36,757 nt of DNA, taken from assembly GCA_001579985.1 (NCBI GenBank), contig LRSR01014918.1:1-36757 (forward strand), given 5' to 3'. Below the pieces are notes generated by a model. The model was not told the origin of the DNA. It saw only the letters and a program-made list of their open reading frames with translations, and searched no databases. How positions within the stretch are numbered: position 1 is the first letter of the stretch; each line of letters begins with the position of its first letter. The DNA comes from Hypsibius dujardini. Lineage: Eukaryota > Tardigrada > Eutardigrada > Parachela > Hypsibiidae. This document shows, one piece after another, positions 1-12,676 of the stretch. The position numbers and the translations under genes are program-made.

Positions 1-117
1 CAGACACAGACACAGACACAGACACAGACACAGACACAGACACAGACACAGACACAGACACAGACACAGACATAAACACAGACACAGACACAGACACAAA
101 CGCAGACACAGACGACC
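1..117. repeat. (CAGACA)n microsatellite
   Basis: The window opens inside a hexanucleotide array. The first 70 bases are perfect and the rest carries a few substitutions. It is not a TTAGGG-type telomere repeat. The array probably continues to the left of the window. Confidence 0.95.
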
Positions 118-2391
118 CCGGACATATTGAGCACCGTTCCTTAAAATATAGATCCCACGCATTCGGCATCTTGACCTTACCGAAATAATATGCAATCCAA
201 ATACAGTATTCCTTTTCAGCAGTGATTTATATTGCCGAAACCCGGCAAAAAAGACTTAAATTATCAGACCAAACAACAGTAGTTGCTGACCATGAAATTC
301 GGAAATCCGTGTTCAGATAGATCTGAACAAATAGTTGGGAATAGTCCTCGTGCACAGAAAGGCGCGTGAATCTACCGATAAGATAGGCTGCGCAGACCGG
401 TCAATTCATACATTCATCCTTCAAAACAAACTGATAAAAGGGACATCGTAAAACCGAACGACGGATTGATACAGTAGGGAGAGTTCTTATATACTTTATC
501 CGTCGGAGTTATTGATGCGAACCTCTTCAAATAAAGCGCCGGTTGTCATAAAACCGATCAAATTTTCCGAATCACGGGCTTGTGAGACAGACAAAGAGAG
601 TAAAAGGAAGACCCCCGGCACGTGCCGATGTGGCCGAGTCCGCGCTCGCACGGCTACCTCCGTCCAGCCAACAACTTATGGGCAAATATAATATACAAAT
701 ACACAGACGGAGGGTATGCCACACAGTCTGTCAGGGGGGCAACAAAATGGCCAAAAAGTCCGCTTTTGTTTTCAGCACCGGCCAAGCAAGCTAGAGACTG
801 CAATGTGCGATTGAGAAACTGACTACACGGGCAAAGAAAGTCAAATTGAAGACGTGCCTCCTCATCAAGACTTGTCCGACGTGGTCTTACGTTGGACCGC
901 CGGTGCGTTATATAGAGCAAGGCTCCACCTGAACGCTTCCGTGGCCTGCAAACAAGCGCGCGATGATGATTGAGGAGAGGAATTATGTGTTCTCTCTTGC
1001 GTTGTTGTTGTTATTATTTCACAGCACAGACAGAAAGACAGACAGAGAGACAGAGAGACAGACAGGGGAGGAGGACAGGGCAGCTTTTACTTTGTTTGCT
1101 ATTGGATTGCAAATTAAGGCAAAGACACTGCCGTGGCGGCGCTGGTAAGGCGAGCGAGGAGGAGTACGACTGTGGAAAAAAAAACAGAGACGTGAGCAAC
1201 TGTCGGTGTGGCTAACAAGGAGGGCGCGACGTGTGCTGGCCTAACGTGCTAATGTGATGTGCTCGTAGAGATACAGCCATGGATGCAGATCAGTCCCATG
1301 CTCGGACGCAGACAGAAATACCGACACGAGACACACACATCCCACGGACACAGACACAGGCAGAGGTACCACAAAGACAAAGACAGGCATGGACACAGAC
1401 AACTAGAGAGATAATCATTCAGACCCGGACACGAAGGCATAGTCACAGACACAGACACAGACACAGACACAGACACAAACGCAGGCACAGGCACAGACAC
1501 AGACAAAGACACGGACACAGACACAGACACAAACGCAGGCACCGACATAGACATAGACATAGGCACGGATCGCAGAGGCAGAGGCAGACACAGATACAAA
1601 CCATACAGGCATTGAAATAGCAAATAGGCAAACTTGAAGAAACAAATTCGGAGATGACGTAATATTTCAGACACGCTGACAGATTCAGGCATCTCAACGT
1701 TTTTAAAACGGAAGCCTAACGACCTGCGCAAAAAAGAGTGTACGGTAACCCGGATCGGCATTGGCTTCCGTCGTTCTTGCTGTGCGATGTTCTCTTTTCC
1801 TTCCTGCATCAGCAGCAGAAAGAACAATTTGGGGAAAAACCAATTGTCAGTTTTCGCGCATCTCTCTAGCCATTTTTTTGTCGTCTGTTTTCCTCCTCCT
1901 ATGTTTTTGTCTGACTCGAAGTGATACAGTTCAAACAGTGGTGTAACGACAATTAAAACGGCCTCACAGACTGTCTCTGTGTCTGCCTGTCTGCCACTGA
2001 GTGTCTGTCTCTTCAATTACCGTAATTAAACTCCCAATTAGGCATCACCAATCACTTCCGCAGTCATGCAGGCAAATGTTCACACCCGTCCAAATGGGGC
2101 CAGAGCCAAAGGAAAGAGATGAGGGAGAGAAAAAGTAAAACTGTCAATAGTAACGGTCTCGTTAAAGACAAAAAAAAAACGGCGATACGCTAAAAAATCA
2201 GCAAAAAAAACCGCCCTGACAAAAATGACGCAAGAGAATATAAGCCAGAAAGTATTAGCAAAAACGGTTAACCAACGAATCTTTGCACAGACCACCGGTC
2301 AGCCCAAAGGCGATGGCAAAGCAGCAAGCTAATGAAGCAGGTAACAGAAAAAGAGAAGGTGCATCAACGAGTAATTAGCACAAAATTCACA
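118..2391. other. Gene-free stretch left of GAB
   Basis: No exon with recognisable protein similarity was found on either strand. The stretch holds a second imperfect (CACAGA)n array at about 1441-1600, a short one at 1022-1070, and a 12-bp palindrome with a CACGTG core at 616-627. Open frames over the arrays come from the repeat having no stop codons in several frames. The right end probably includes the 3' untranslated region of the minus-strand GAB gene. Confidence 0.6.
1441..1600. repeat. (CACAGA)n imperfect microsatellite
   Basis: Hexanucleotide-like array of CACAGA with interspersed CAGGCA and CATAGA variants. It belongs to the same family as the array at the left edge. Confidence 0.9.
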
Positions 2392-5158
2392 TCAGTTTTT
2401 CCTCTTGTCCTTATTATTTTCCAGTTCTATCCTCTTCTCCGCAGCCAGGCGCTTTTCCTCCGCTTCCTTGGTTTTCTGCAGACCGCGCGTTCGGGTCTCG
2501 TCGATAAACTTGTAATCAGAGGTGCAGCTGCCGGTGGAACTGCCGCTGATGCTCTGGCCGCGTTGACTGAACTGCGACTTCAAGGAGGACCGCGCTGTCA
2601 GTGGCTCCACCGAGTTGCGCTGCGACATCGGGGGCGCTTTCTGCGACGGCAGAGTCTTGCTGTTGCTGCTGTTTGTTGTCCCGCCCCCACCGGGACAGCA
2701 GATTTGCACGTCGGTGTACTGGACGTCAGCGGACTTGCCGTACTTCGGTTGGCGGGGTAATGTCCGGGTTCCAGCGGCGTCCTGAAATACAGAACAGTCG
2801 TAGTTAACAGTCGGACAGACAAAAAATACAAACAGAGAATCAGGCAACTGCAACGATGTGTAGACTGAAGAATAAAGGAATCGCCAGGAACATAGACAGG
2901 GACATGAAGACAATGAATCAAGCAAACGCCTCAATACTGTAGACAGCACGCAGAGCGGGGAGGAGATAGGGACATAGACAAAAAGAGACAAAAAAGCAAG
3001 CATTTGAATGATTCTGTATTCAGTATTCAAACACCAGTCACACAGGCACGCAGAGAGATTGACAGAGCGGTAGATTGGCAGGCAGACAGACCTAGACAGG
3101 CAAAGGAACACAGAGTAGAACCTCGGCAAGGAGGAGAAACAGACAGACAGACAGACAAACAGGCAGACAGGCAGACAGACAAACAGGCAGACAGGCAGAC
3201 AGACAAACAGGCAGACAAACAGGTAGAGAGACAGACAGACAGACAGACAGGCAGGCAGACAGACAGGCAGACAGGCAGGCAGGCAGACAGACAGACAGGC
3301 ATGCAGGCAGACAGACAGGCAGGCAGACAAACAGGCAGACAGACAGACAGACAGGCAAAGGAGCCGAGGGTAGAGCCTTTGTCAGGCCTAACAGGCAATC
3401 GTAAACAAAAGAACCTGCAAGTAGAAAGGATTCCCAAAGAGACCGGCACAGACAAATTGCCATCTAGCCAACATTTATTATGAAACCGTAGAAAGTAAAA
3501 AGTTGAGGTCGCTGGTCACGAAAACTCACTCGTAAACGAAAGTCCGACTTTCCCAATGGAGCCGCGAGATCTTCCTGAGAGGTGCTCCTGCGGACCTTCT
3601 GCATCGGCGTGGTGGTTGTCAGGGAGTGTTGCCTCGGATAGGCAAACGCCGAGGAACCCGGCGGAATAACCATCGAGGCGGAACCGGGCGTCGCGGCGCT
3701 TCCTGTTGACGTGGGCGGCGACACCACCCCACGCGATCGCGGACTTCGATCCGCGCCTAGAGAAAACCAACACAAGCTGATAAAATCCATTTTGAGTACT
3801 TCACTTTTCAAGTTCCCAATGGGAAAAAAACTATCCAAATTCAGTTATCTATCCAGCAATCCAGCAGGTCGAACTTCAATCCAAAAAGGGTTTCCTGCGA
3901 CTTTCTTAATATCTTAAGAAGAAGCGAGACGATCATTTTCTGGCAGACATTTTGAAGTAATTAACACTGCACCATAAAATAAACTGTTCATCGACAAAAA
4001 ACATGGGCATATATCTCCAACGTACTGATGGAGTCTTCACTGTGCCCATGGTTCGGCCCATGGCTCGGCCCATGGTTCGGCCCATGGTTCGGCTTGGCGT
4101 TCCGATCAATGGACGGCGGCGGCGGCGCGTTGCCCAGCCGCGGTGACAGGGAACTACTTGACGGCCGCGGACTGCTCAGCTTCCCTCCGATCGTTTCCAT
4201 CCGTGGCGAGGTGAGAGAATCCCTTCCCTCGAGTTGACTCCGCGGAGCCGGCCGGTCATACAAACCCGACTCCGGTTCGGGAATCTGCGCCCGCGTAACA
4301 GCCGGACTACTATTGGCAGTCCTCGGCTTTGGCACTTGGTCATAGACACCGCCGCCGCTGTCGGGGAAGTGAATCTCCACGTCGTTCGGCAGCGACTGTT
4401 TCCGCGCGTGCATCCTCGGCACCGTCGACTAGGTATGGAAGAAAACAACTAGAATTAGTCACTTACTAATTTTCGAGTTAACTACGAATCCATCCTTACC
4501 GTGGAAGTCGAGGTGAGCGTGGATCGCTGTCCCACATTCCGGAACAACGGTGGGAGACGGTCGTATGTCTCCGAGTTGGGAGTCGTCGGAACGGGTTCGA
4601 TCGGTCCACCGCCGTTCAAGGAGTTATCCTCATTCAAATGACGAGGGAAATCACCACGTACAGGTGGGGTGTCATAGGTGGTGGACTCTGGGTTTCCAGA
4701 TTGGCCGTTGACGTTATCAGACCACTTCATTTTCGGATGGGAGGTACCGGTTTCGGAGACGATGCAATACGGCGGTATCTTGTAGAGATCATCGGGTGGC
4801 GGAGGTGCCGGCTCTAAGGGGATATCAGGCTCGCGATCGGACAGTCCCGTCGAGGCTCTACCGTTGTCCAACTGTAAAGTTATAAATGCTAATTTAAGTA
4901 CGGTAAAGCACCCGAATTTCATGGTTCCGTTGCCTGTCTCCATGTCTACCTGTGTTGTGTGTTCGTTTGTCTGTCTGTCTGTCTGCCTCTGTTGTGTGTC
5001 CGTTTGCCTGTCTGTCTGTCTGTCTGTCTACCTGTGTTGTGTGTTCGTGTGTTCGTTTGTCTGTCTGTCTGTCTGGCTGTGTTGTGTGTCCATCTGCCTG
5101 TTTGAACGGTTGATCTGTAAACGAAAATTGTGCGTAAAAGACATTCCTGCTTTGTCAG

Positions 5159-5200
<42 letters not shown>

Positions 5201-6726
5201 TGTAAACGAAATTGCTGCGTATACGAAATGCCTGCTTGTGATTTGCAAAAGAAAATTGTGGTAAAGGAAATTTCGGCTTAGCGAGTTGATGATTTGATCT
5301 CTGTGTGTCTTTCTGTCTCTCTGTGTCTACCTATCTATCCGCTCGTCAAGCGACGACTTACACTTGTCTGAGATGAGGGCCGCGAGCCTACGGCCTTTGA
5401 AACACACTGCGCAAGAAAGATGTAAGGACTGTCCCCTTTTCGTTGGGGCCGTGGGTCATTCGGTGCAAAATTGGAGGGGGTGAGAACAAGGGGAGACGGG
5501 CGAAATTGCCGGTTGCTGTCGTGTTGCAGGGTGCTCGTGTTGGAGGTCGGGGGAGTGCGTCCCATAGCTCCGCGATTCTGGGACGTCGAAACGGATGAGA
5601 TTGAGCTGCGTGGGGACGCACGAAAATCGTTCATCGAAATGCTGGGGCGCTGCGACGGCTGGTCGTTTAATACTTCGCCATCTGAAAATTTAATGAGGTT
5701 GGGCACTGATTAGATTGCTGGATAACACATAAACAAGCCGAAGATTTAACAGGCTGATAGACCTACTGGCAACCCAAGAGACAAGGCAAATTAATAAACC
5801 TACAAGCGGACGAATGAACGGACAGGCAAATGAATGGAGAGACGGTCGAACAGCCAGACGAAGAAACAAACAACCAGATAGACCTATACAGACAGACAAA
5901 CAGAATGAAAGAATGACAATCAGAGACGAACAAACGGGCAGACAAAGACAGACACACAAACAGAAGAACAATAAGGCAATTAGACAGACCGTCAAACAGA
6001 ACGACAGTCAGACAATCAGGGAAACAAACAGACAGACAGACAATCGAACACACAGACACAGAGACAACACACAGACAGACAGACAGACTGACTCGTCAAA
6101 CAGAACGACAGTGAGACAATCAGGGAAACACACAAACAGACAGAACGACAGTCAGACAGACAATCGAACAGATAGACACATAGACAACACAGACAGCCAG
6201 ACAGACAATCGAACAGATAGACACATAGACAACACAGACAGACTGACTGACAGACAGATCGACCGACATACAGAGCGAAGTAAAAAAAACAACGATCCTC
6301 GAGTGAATACACCAACCATTCTCTTCATCGTCGTCATCATCATTCTCCTTAGAAAGGCCACAGACCCGACATAGAACGCTGATCCACCCAGTCATGTCAG
6401 TTTCGGAAGAGGCAACCAGGTAATACTGCTGTTTGGTCGTTTTCACGGTGAAGACATGTTTGTAATTGTCTTTGATCACCATTGGTTTCAGCGCTACCAC
6501 CTGCACCGTGTACCAAAGGAAGATGAACAGTTGACTTACTTATTACTCACCGAAAGCAGTTAGTAAAAATTCCCACGTAGAAAACACGCCAATAACTTAC
6601 ATATGTGCAATGGGTTAGATCGATCTGGCAGGACGGCTTCTTTTTCTTATCCTCGGCATACTCCAAGACGTACCGGTCCGGAGAGCCCGTTGCCGTTCGC
6701 AGCGTGAACCACCGCCCTCTCCATCC
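2392..6726 (-). CDS. GAB: GAB/DOS-family docking protein (PH domain; 5' exon missing)
   Basis: Adaptor that recruits GRB2 and SHP2 downstream of receptor tyrosine kinases at the plasma membrane. Seven exons in transcription order: 6726-6601, 6500-6317, 5681-5362, 4871-4500, 4428-4026, 3756-3530, 2781-2392 (stop TGA at 2394-2392). All phases match and give 673 residues after the missing start. Residues 1-92 form most of a PH domain ([10 protein letters not shown], then [15 protein letters not shown]). Exon 5 holds PSIDRNAKP (4116-4090), an exact PxxxRxxKP motif for the GRB2 C-terminal SH3 domain, followed by four NHGP-like units. Tyrosine motifs YKIPP, YDTPP, YDRLP and YDQVP precede two C-terminal ITIM-like SHP2 sites, VQYTDV (2716-2718) and SDYKFI (2512-2514), spaced as in GAB1. 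The exon with the start codon and first PH strand was not found upstream. Which GAB paralogue it matches cannot be said. Confidence 0.88.
3141..3356. repeat. (CAGA/CAGG)n microsatellite in GAB intron
   Basis: Mixed CAGA, CAGG and CAAA tetranucleotides in the 748-bp last intron of the GAB gene. On the gene strand it reads as CTGT/CCTG. Confidence 0.92.
4945..5200. repeat. (TCTG)n with higher-order units, then (TTGA)n
   Basis: Positions 4945-5101 hold three to four longer units made of a TGTGTTGTGTG segment plus TCTG runs. Positions 5158-5200 hold a clean (TTGA)n run. Both lie in the 490-bp GAB intron between the exons ending at 5362 and starting at 4871. Confidence 0.88.
5880..6262. repeat. 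(CAGA)n with about 42-bp higher-order repeats
   Basis: Degenerate CAGA array in the 635-bp GAB intron. A longer unit containing CAATCGAACA, AGACACA and GACAACACAGACAG recurs about three times between 6040 and 6245, so the array has grown by segment duplication as well as slippage. Confidence 0.85.
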
Positions 6727-6997
6727 CTGTAGTAGATTATAATTTAATTGTGAAAACTGCACTAAAAAGACATATCAGTTACAGTAGCGATCGCATTTTC
6801 ACTCTAACCCTTTGATGTACGAAATTATGGCATGTTTTGTCGAACCATGGAAGGAAATGACGCGATAGAAAATCATCGTCCGGAAACTGCCTTTCGCGTT
6901 ACGATCGGTCCAAAGAGCGAAAGACCCTGTGTTTTGTTCTCGTCTAACGCACATACAGTAGACCTCAAATACATTTGTGCGGTGATGTTAATCAAGT

Positions 6998-7002
6998 TTT
7001 AC

Positions 7003-7067
<65 letters not shown>

Positions 7068-7072
7068 GCCTG
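6998..7072. repeat. (TCTG)n microsatellite
   Basis: Nearly perfect TCTG run upstream of the first identified GAB exon. It continues as degenerate TGTGTG/TATG sequence to about 7110. Confidence 0.95.
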
Positions 7073-8764
7073 TATGCCTGCCTGTCCGTATGTGTGTCTG
7101 TATGTGTGTCCGTTTGCCATGTCTGTCGATCGGTCGTAGGTCTATTTGCTTGCCTACAGTACATACTATCTACTCGCCTGTGTCCTACCAGACAGAAGCG
7201 AGTCGGGCATTGCCGCATTGTGCTTTAAGTCCATAAACCGTGCGGTGTTTTGGAGTGTAAAAATGAGCACGTCAGCGATTTTATGTTGTGGCGACTACAA
7301 GGTGTGGCTCATAGACGTCTGCTACGCTCGCTAGACTCTCAAGTTGTCCCACCCCCGCAGAGCTGCACGCGACGAACCCAATACCCGTATGTGATGCTCG
7401 TACTAAACACACCGTAATAAAATGTCGCTGCTGGTGCTTAGACTGTGTGTGAGTGATGAGTCATGCTGTCGACTTCCGGAGCTAAATTACAGCCCCATCA
7501 ACACACCCCGCATCGCGATCTTGTTTGTTTTATCATTCCATTCTGGAAGACAACCACCATCGGCGAAAAGATTCCCAGAAGAAGTGTGTTATCTTTAGCG
7601 GAATTCTTTCAACAGCATTAATGATATGTCGGTCAAGAATTCGTCTGTTCAGCAGCCATAAAGAAAACGATCATCTTGATTGACGGAATAAAAACAGCCA
7701 GTCAATCAATCAATCAATCAATCGATCAACAAGACCGCTATAGCTCAAACGTGCTCTCTTTCAGTGCTTATTCAAGCCAATTTATTACTACAAATTATTA
7801 CTAATTGAATTAAATAAAATAATTTTTTAAATTAATTAATTTAAAATTAAATTAAAATAAATTAAATGCATCTGCGAGCTAATTTTAGATTATTAAAGCT
7901 TTATTACCAATTATCATTGTCATTACAAAATACATCTGTTGGGATTAGAATCCGGCATCCGAAGCACAGGGTGACTCAGAAGCGATCAAACAGGCTAGGG
8001 TGGTGTAGGGTAGGCCGCAAACATTTCCCACCGCCCCGCAGCTTAAGCCGCAAGAGACAAAGCAACATGCGTCGTTACATTCGCATGCCGCACAGTGATA
8101 ATGGTAGCGCACTCGAAAACGGAAACGCTACGAGCGGTTCGATAACTAAGCTCCTAAATAACCCCTCAAATTCCCTCAAAATAAAATCAAACAACCCTAA
8201 AAAAGCATATTTAAAAACGAAAACAAAACTGATAATATCAATCAATCGATCAATCGATGGATTGAAATCACATTTTCAAGCAAGAAGAGTGCAAATGCAT
8301 GCAATCAGCCAATCAATCAACGACGAGCAATACGTAAAGTGTGCGTCGTAGCAGACGATTTTCCTTCACCAATGAATTCTTACCGATTTCTTTTCGAGGT
8401 ACCGATTCTTCATCAGGAAACCCTCCATAATAGGTGCCGACATGATTGGGCAATTCCGAACTTATCCCCACTGAAACGGCCGATCATCCAACGGGAAATG
8501 GGGGAAGATTGCGGGGGCGCGGTACAGGCCAAAATGGAGAATTCCTCAGGCAAGGTCGACCGCATTGAATTCCAGTTTCCCCTTTCAAAACAGCGTTCCT
8601 CACGGGATTTTTCTTATTGGAACGGCTTCCTGGAACGGCTTCCTAATTCATGATAGAATTTCCTCTCGGAAGTAAAGAGAATTCCCCATATGGAAGAAAG
8701 GCTAAAATTCAAAACAATTTGAAAAGGCAAGGACCCCTCGTTAATATGCTTTGGGGTTGGGCTA

Positions 8765-9190
8765 ATGGGCAGGGAGAGGCGTGGCCTCTCGCTGGCCCTG
8801 CGCGACGAGATTAGTCACCCGATCCCATGGCATGATTCATTCCACAACAAAAGCAAAGTGCACGATCACAACGTTCACTTCCTGATAAGCAATCTCTCAC
8901 TTATCCAGGTAAGTCTTTTTTTCTCGCACCCTCTCAACTCTCACACCTTTCTTGCCAAGCATCATTTTGAACTTTATTTTTTGGTTTCATTTTCGGGTTC
9001 AACGACATTGACCGCCAAACATCCAAGCGGACTTTTTAACCGTTAAAATTTCCAAATGGCGTGATTTTCTTCCGCTTCCACTTTCCTTTCCTCACAGCGG
9101 ATTTTGACCACACCATCGCGGATTTTGACCACACCATCGCGGATTTTGACCACACCATCAGGGAATTCCCTTTTTGTTGATCGGCCTGTC
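8765..9190 (+). other. Possible alternative 5' coding part of calpain-15 gene
   Basis: An ATG at 8765 opens a frame to 8908, followed by a strong donor (CCAG then GTAAGT at 8909). A good acceptor ends at 9097. Joining 8908 to 9098 keeps phase 0 and runs in frame into the ATG at 9191, adding 79 residues. The second piece starts with three perfect 21-bp tandem units (9098-9159), each coding RILTTPS. It could equally be 5' untranslated sequence. No similarity to known calpain N termini was recognised. Confidence 0.35.
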
Positions 9191-10486
9191 ATGTCTAGTG
9201 GGCCCGCGGATCGACCTGCTGCCAATCCAACCAGCAGCAACACGTCCTCCTCCTTGGACGTCATCAAGAACTTCGCCACCGAGGTGGGGAATAAAATCTC
9301 TCAGGCTGCCTCCGCTGTCGAACGTGGTGTGCACGACGTGATGGCGATGTTTCCGGTGGTGGATTTGACGGCAGACCATCCGGTGCCGCCGTTGGTTTAT
9401 CATTACGGCGATGTGGATCCGGCCGCTGCCGCCATGCCGTCCTCATTTCTGCAGGTGAGTGGTTTATCTCGTCCGAAACTTTTCCAAGTGGTCTGTATTT
9501 AGTTGTTTGAATCCAATTTGACTGAAAAAGATAAGTTTCAATCGATTCATGTCGGCGGAAGTGCGTTTCGGATTTGGATATCGGATTTTTGGGGCAGGAG
9601 AAACCAATTCACGACTTCGGGCTCGAACCAGCAATCAATCGATCGATCGATAGTGGCTTTTAACAAAGTGTTGTTTGATTTAAACCAATTAACTTATCAA
9701 TCAATCGAATGCGCAACACGCGAAACTCGGACATTTTGCTCGAGATGAATTTCAATCGTTTCAGGCGATCGGCAAAAAGGTACTGACATGTTTTGAATTT
9801 TGATTGTTTACTTTTTAGGTCCGACCTTGTCCGACCTGCACTTACGCCGGGTCTCCGGCGAAAGCCAGCAACTGCGCCGTCTGCCAGAGTCCGCTTCCTC
9901 TGAGCACTCAGAATGGCGCGCGCAAACCACCAGCTGATGCTGCCAAGCAGCCCAAGTCTTCACTCTATCCGTCTCTGTCGATCTGTGATAACGACACGTC
10001 AATGAAGACCAATGATAAAGACTGCATCATCGTCAGCGAGCGCAGTGGTCCGCGTGGGTTGCCCCAGAACCAGGACCCCTCCACCTGGACCTGCCCGAAG
10101 TGTACGCTGCGAAATGCTAACACCGAGGCCAGATGTTCAGCTTGTGGCAGCGGTGCCGGCGACGGGAGTGTTCGGAGAGTTTCGGAACCGGTGGCGCCGA
10201 AGAGATCCCTTGCACGGCTAACCTCGGTGGAGCAATGCTGGGCCTGCCCGAGCTGTACGTTTTTGAATCCGCAGTCGGGCAACGTGTGCCTGATGTGTTC
10301 CAAGCCGAAAGGAGGAGTGAGCGGAGGGGGAAATTCGGCGGACAAGTTCGAAGCGGAAGATGTGGAAGAGTTGAGAAAGTTCCACGAAGAAGAAGCCACT
10401 CAGCAATGGGAGGGCATTATGGCATTCTGTCGCAATGTATGTCGCCTTACTTGTCGGTTGTGTCTCCAGCGCAATGTCTGCCGACC

Positions 10487-10517
<31 letters not shown>

Positions 10518-10528
10518 GTCTGCCGACC

Positions 10529-10567
<39 letters not shown>

Positions 10568-12448
10568 TCGTTTGTCAGTCAGTCTGTCTGTTCGTCTGCT
10601 TTCCTGTCGTCCTATTTGTCTATTTGCTTGTCGATCTGGTTACTGCTAGCCTTAACATGGTTGTAGTTATGTTCAACTTTTATTTGGTAAAACAGGATAG
10701 GAGCCAATTCGTGGATGACCGCTTTCCACCGCTTCAGTCATCACTCTTCGTCGGCCGTCGCGCTCCGCCGGAGTTTGGCAAAGTCACCGGTTGGCTTCGT
10801 CCACCTCAATTACGTGGACTGGACCCGCGAACGCCCTGGTCCGTCTGCCGTACCCCCATGGCATCTGACATTCAGCAAGGATTTCTTGGTGATTGCTGGT
10901 TCTTGTGCGCCATGTCGGTGGTCGCGGAGCGCCCGTCCCTGATCAACAACATCATCATTACCAGGGATGTCAATCGCGAGGGCGCTTACTTGATCCGTCT
11001 GTGTGTGGGCGGACTGTGGAAAATGATCCTGTTGGATGATTTGTTTCCGGTGGAAGGAAGAAACTGCTTGGCTTTCTCCAAGGTTAACTTCATTCCTGCT
11101 GCGTGTTTTAATGTTTATGTTTCAATTGAATCATATTTTATAATTCTTAAATATCGTTATGGGTAATTTTTGACAATTTAAAATATTTTTTTTACTGTTG
11201 TATAAAGATGAATATTTTCAGGCTGGGCGCAATCAGTTGTGGGTGCCACTCATCGAAAAGGCCTTAGCTAAGGCACACGGAAGCTATTTTTCCATTGAAG
11301 GCGGCTTTGTCAATGAAGGACTGATGTTCTTGACCGGAGCTCCGTGTGACAAGATTGCGCTTGACGGTTAGTTCACTTCATTCGGCTAACTACTTTTTTA
11401 TTCTCATGATTTCTTACATGTTATTGCCGTATAGCTGACACCACTGACACCGTGGATTCTGTCTGGGCCAAATTGTTGAGCTGCCACAGTGCAAAGTAAG
11501 TGCGAGGAACGAGTGACCAGACAGACAGACACACAGACACACAGACAGACACACAGACAGACAGACACACAGACAGACAGACAGACACACAGACACACAG
11601 ACACACAGACACACAGACACACAGACAGACAGACACACAGACAGACAGACAGACAGACAGACACACAGACAGATAGACATGCAATCATGCATTATCCATT
11701 ATGGCGAACATTGTGCTGTTTCATGCGACGTTCTCAGCATTTCCATTCACTTAAGGTTCCTAATGGGTGCAAGTTGTGGCAAGCCGAATGAGTCCTACAA
11801 CGAACAGGAGTGCCTGAACATGGGGCTTCGACCGCGTCACAGTTACAGCGTGTTGGACGTGCAGGATATTGAGGGAACACGGTATAATCTTTGAAGAACT
11901 CTTCCATTCTTTTTCATGTTCGAAAGGTTCTGTTTTCATGTTCTCCACTTTACACCACAGTCTTATCAGACTCCGTGACCCTTGGGGCCGGCAGGCTTGG
12001 AAAGGTGATTGGAGTGACAATTCCAAAACATGGAACCCCGCGCTGCGCCAGGCTTTGATGCCTCAGGGCGGTTCGGAAGGGTTGTTTTGGATTTCTCTCC
12101 CGGACTTTCTGAAGTATGACCTTATTATTATGGCTCGCTCGGTTAGTCAAGCTTTACTGACTACCTGTTATTTTTATTAAGGTTTTTTGACTGTGTTGAT
12201 ATTTCCAAATACCGTGAACATTGGAAGGAAATTCGCGTTCAGGTAACGTTTCTTTTATAATTAAAATGGTTTAACTGTTACTGAGTTTTCGTTTTCTAAC
12301 TTAGGGTGCCTTCCCGAATAACGCATTACACAAGAATTGGTCAGTTTGGAACATGACGGTCACAGAAACTACCGAAGTGGATTTCACGCTTTATCAGCAA
12401 GGATACCGGTACAGTAGGCATACTTCTCAATGAATCAGTAGTCTTTCT

Positions 12449-12479
<31 letters not shown>

Positions 12480-12546
12480 TTGAATTGCTGTCTGTTTGTC
12501 TGTTTGTCTGTTTGTCAGTCTGTTTGTCTTGCTGTCTGTCTGTCTT

Positions 12547-12583
<37 letters not shown>

Positions 12584-12633
12584 AATTGCTGTCTGTTTGT
12601 CTGTTTGTCTGTTTGTCAGTCTGTTTGTCTTGC

Positions 12634-12676
<43 letters not shown>

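Larger units (their letters stand above)
6727..9190. other. Head-to-head spacer between GAB and calpain-15
   Basis: No confident coding exon here. It holds a (TCTG)n array at 6998-7072, short (CAAT)n runs near 7700, a very AT-rich patch at about 7799-7866, and a directly repeated 13-mer (GGAACGGCTTCCT) near 8624-8650. The missing first GAB exon should lie here on the minus strand or further right, but I could not place it. A possible upstream exon of the calpain gene is listed separately. Confidence 0.55.

Noticed and set aside
1-117. Telomeric repeat at the left edge
   Set aside because: The unit is CAGACA, not an animal telomere motif, and similar arrays occur throughout the window.
3516-3773. 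Alternative 85-residue minus-strand frame overlapping a GAB exon
   Set aside because: It is a shadow in another frame. The Ser/Pro-rich frame of exon 3756-3530 joins both neighbours in phase.
7240-7400. Possible tRNA-like sequence near the GAB 5' side
   Set aside because: No acceptor stem or conserved A and B box pair could be fitted.
9043-9446. Minus-strand frames opposite the first calpain-15 exons, including a DGVVKIR repeat
   Set aside because: They are antisense readings of the 21-bp repeat and zinc-finger exon. No splice structure or family similarity supports them.
12114-12180. Extension of calpain-15 exon 7 to a donor at 12142
   Set aside because: That end leaves phase 0 and the next exon would read into TGA. 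The donor at 12114 (GTATGA) gives the right phase and the conserved FLKFFDCVDI junction.
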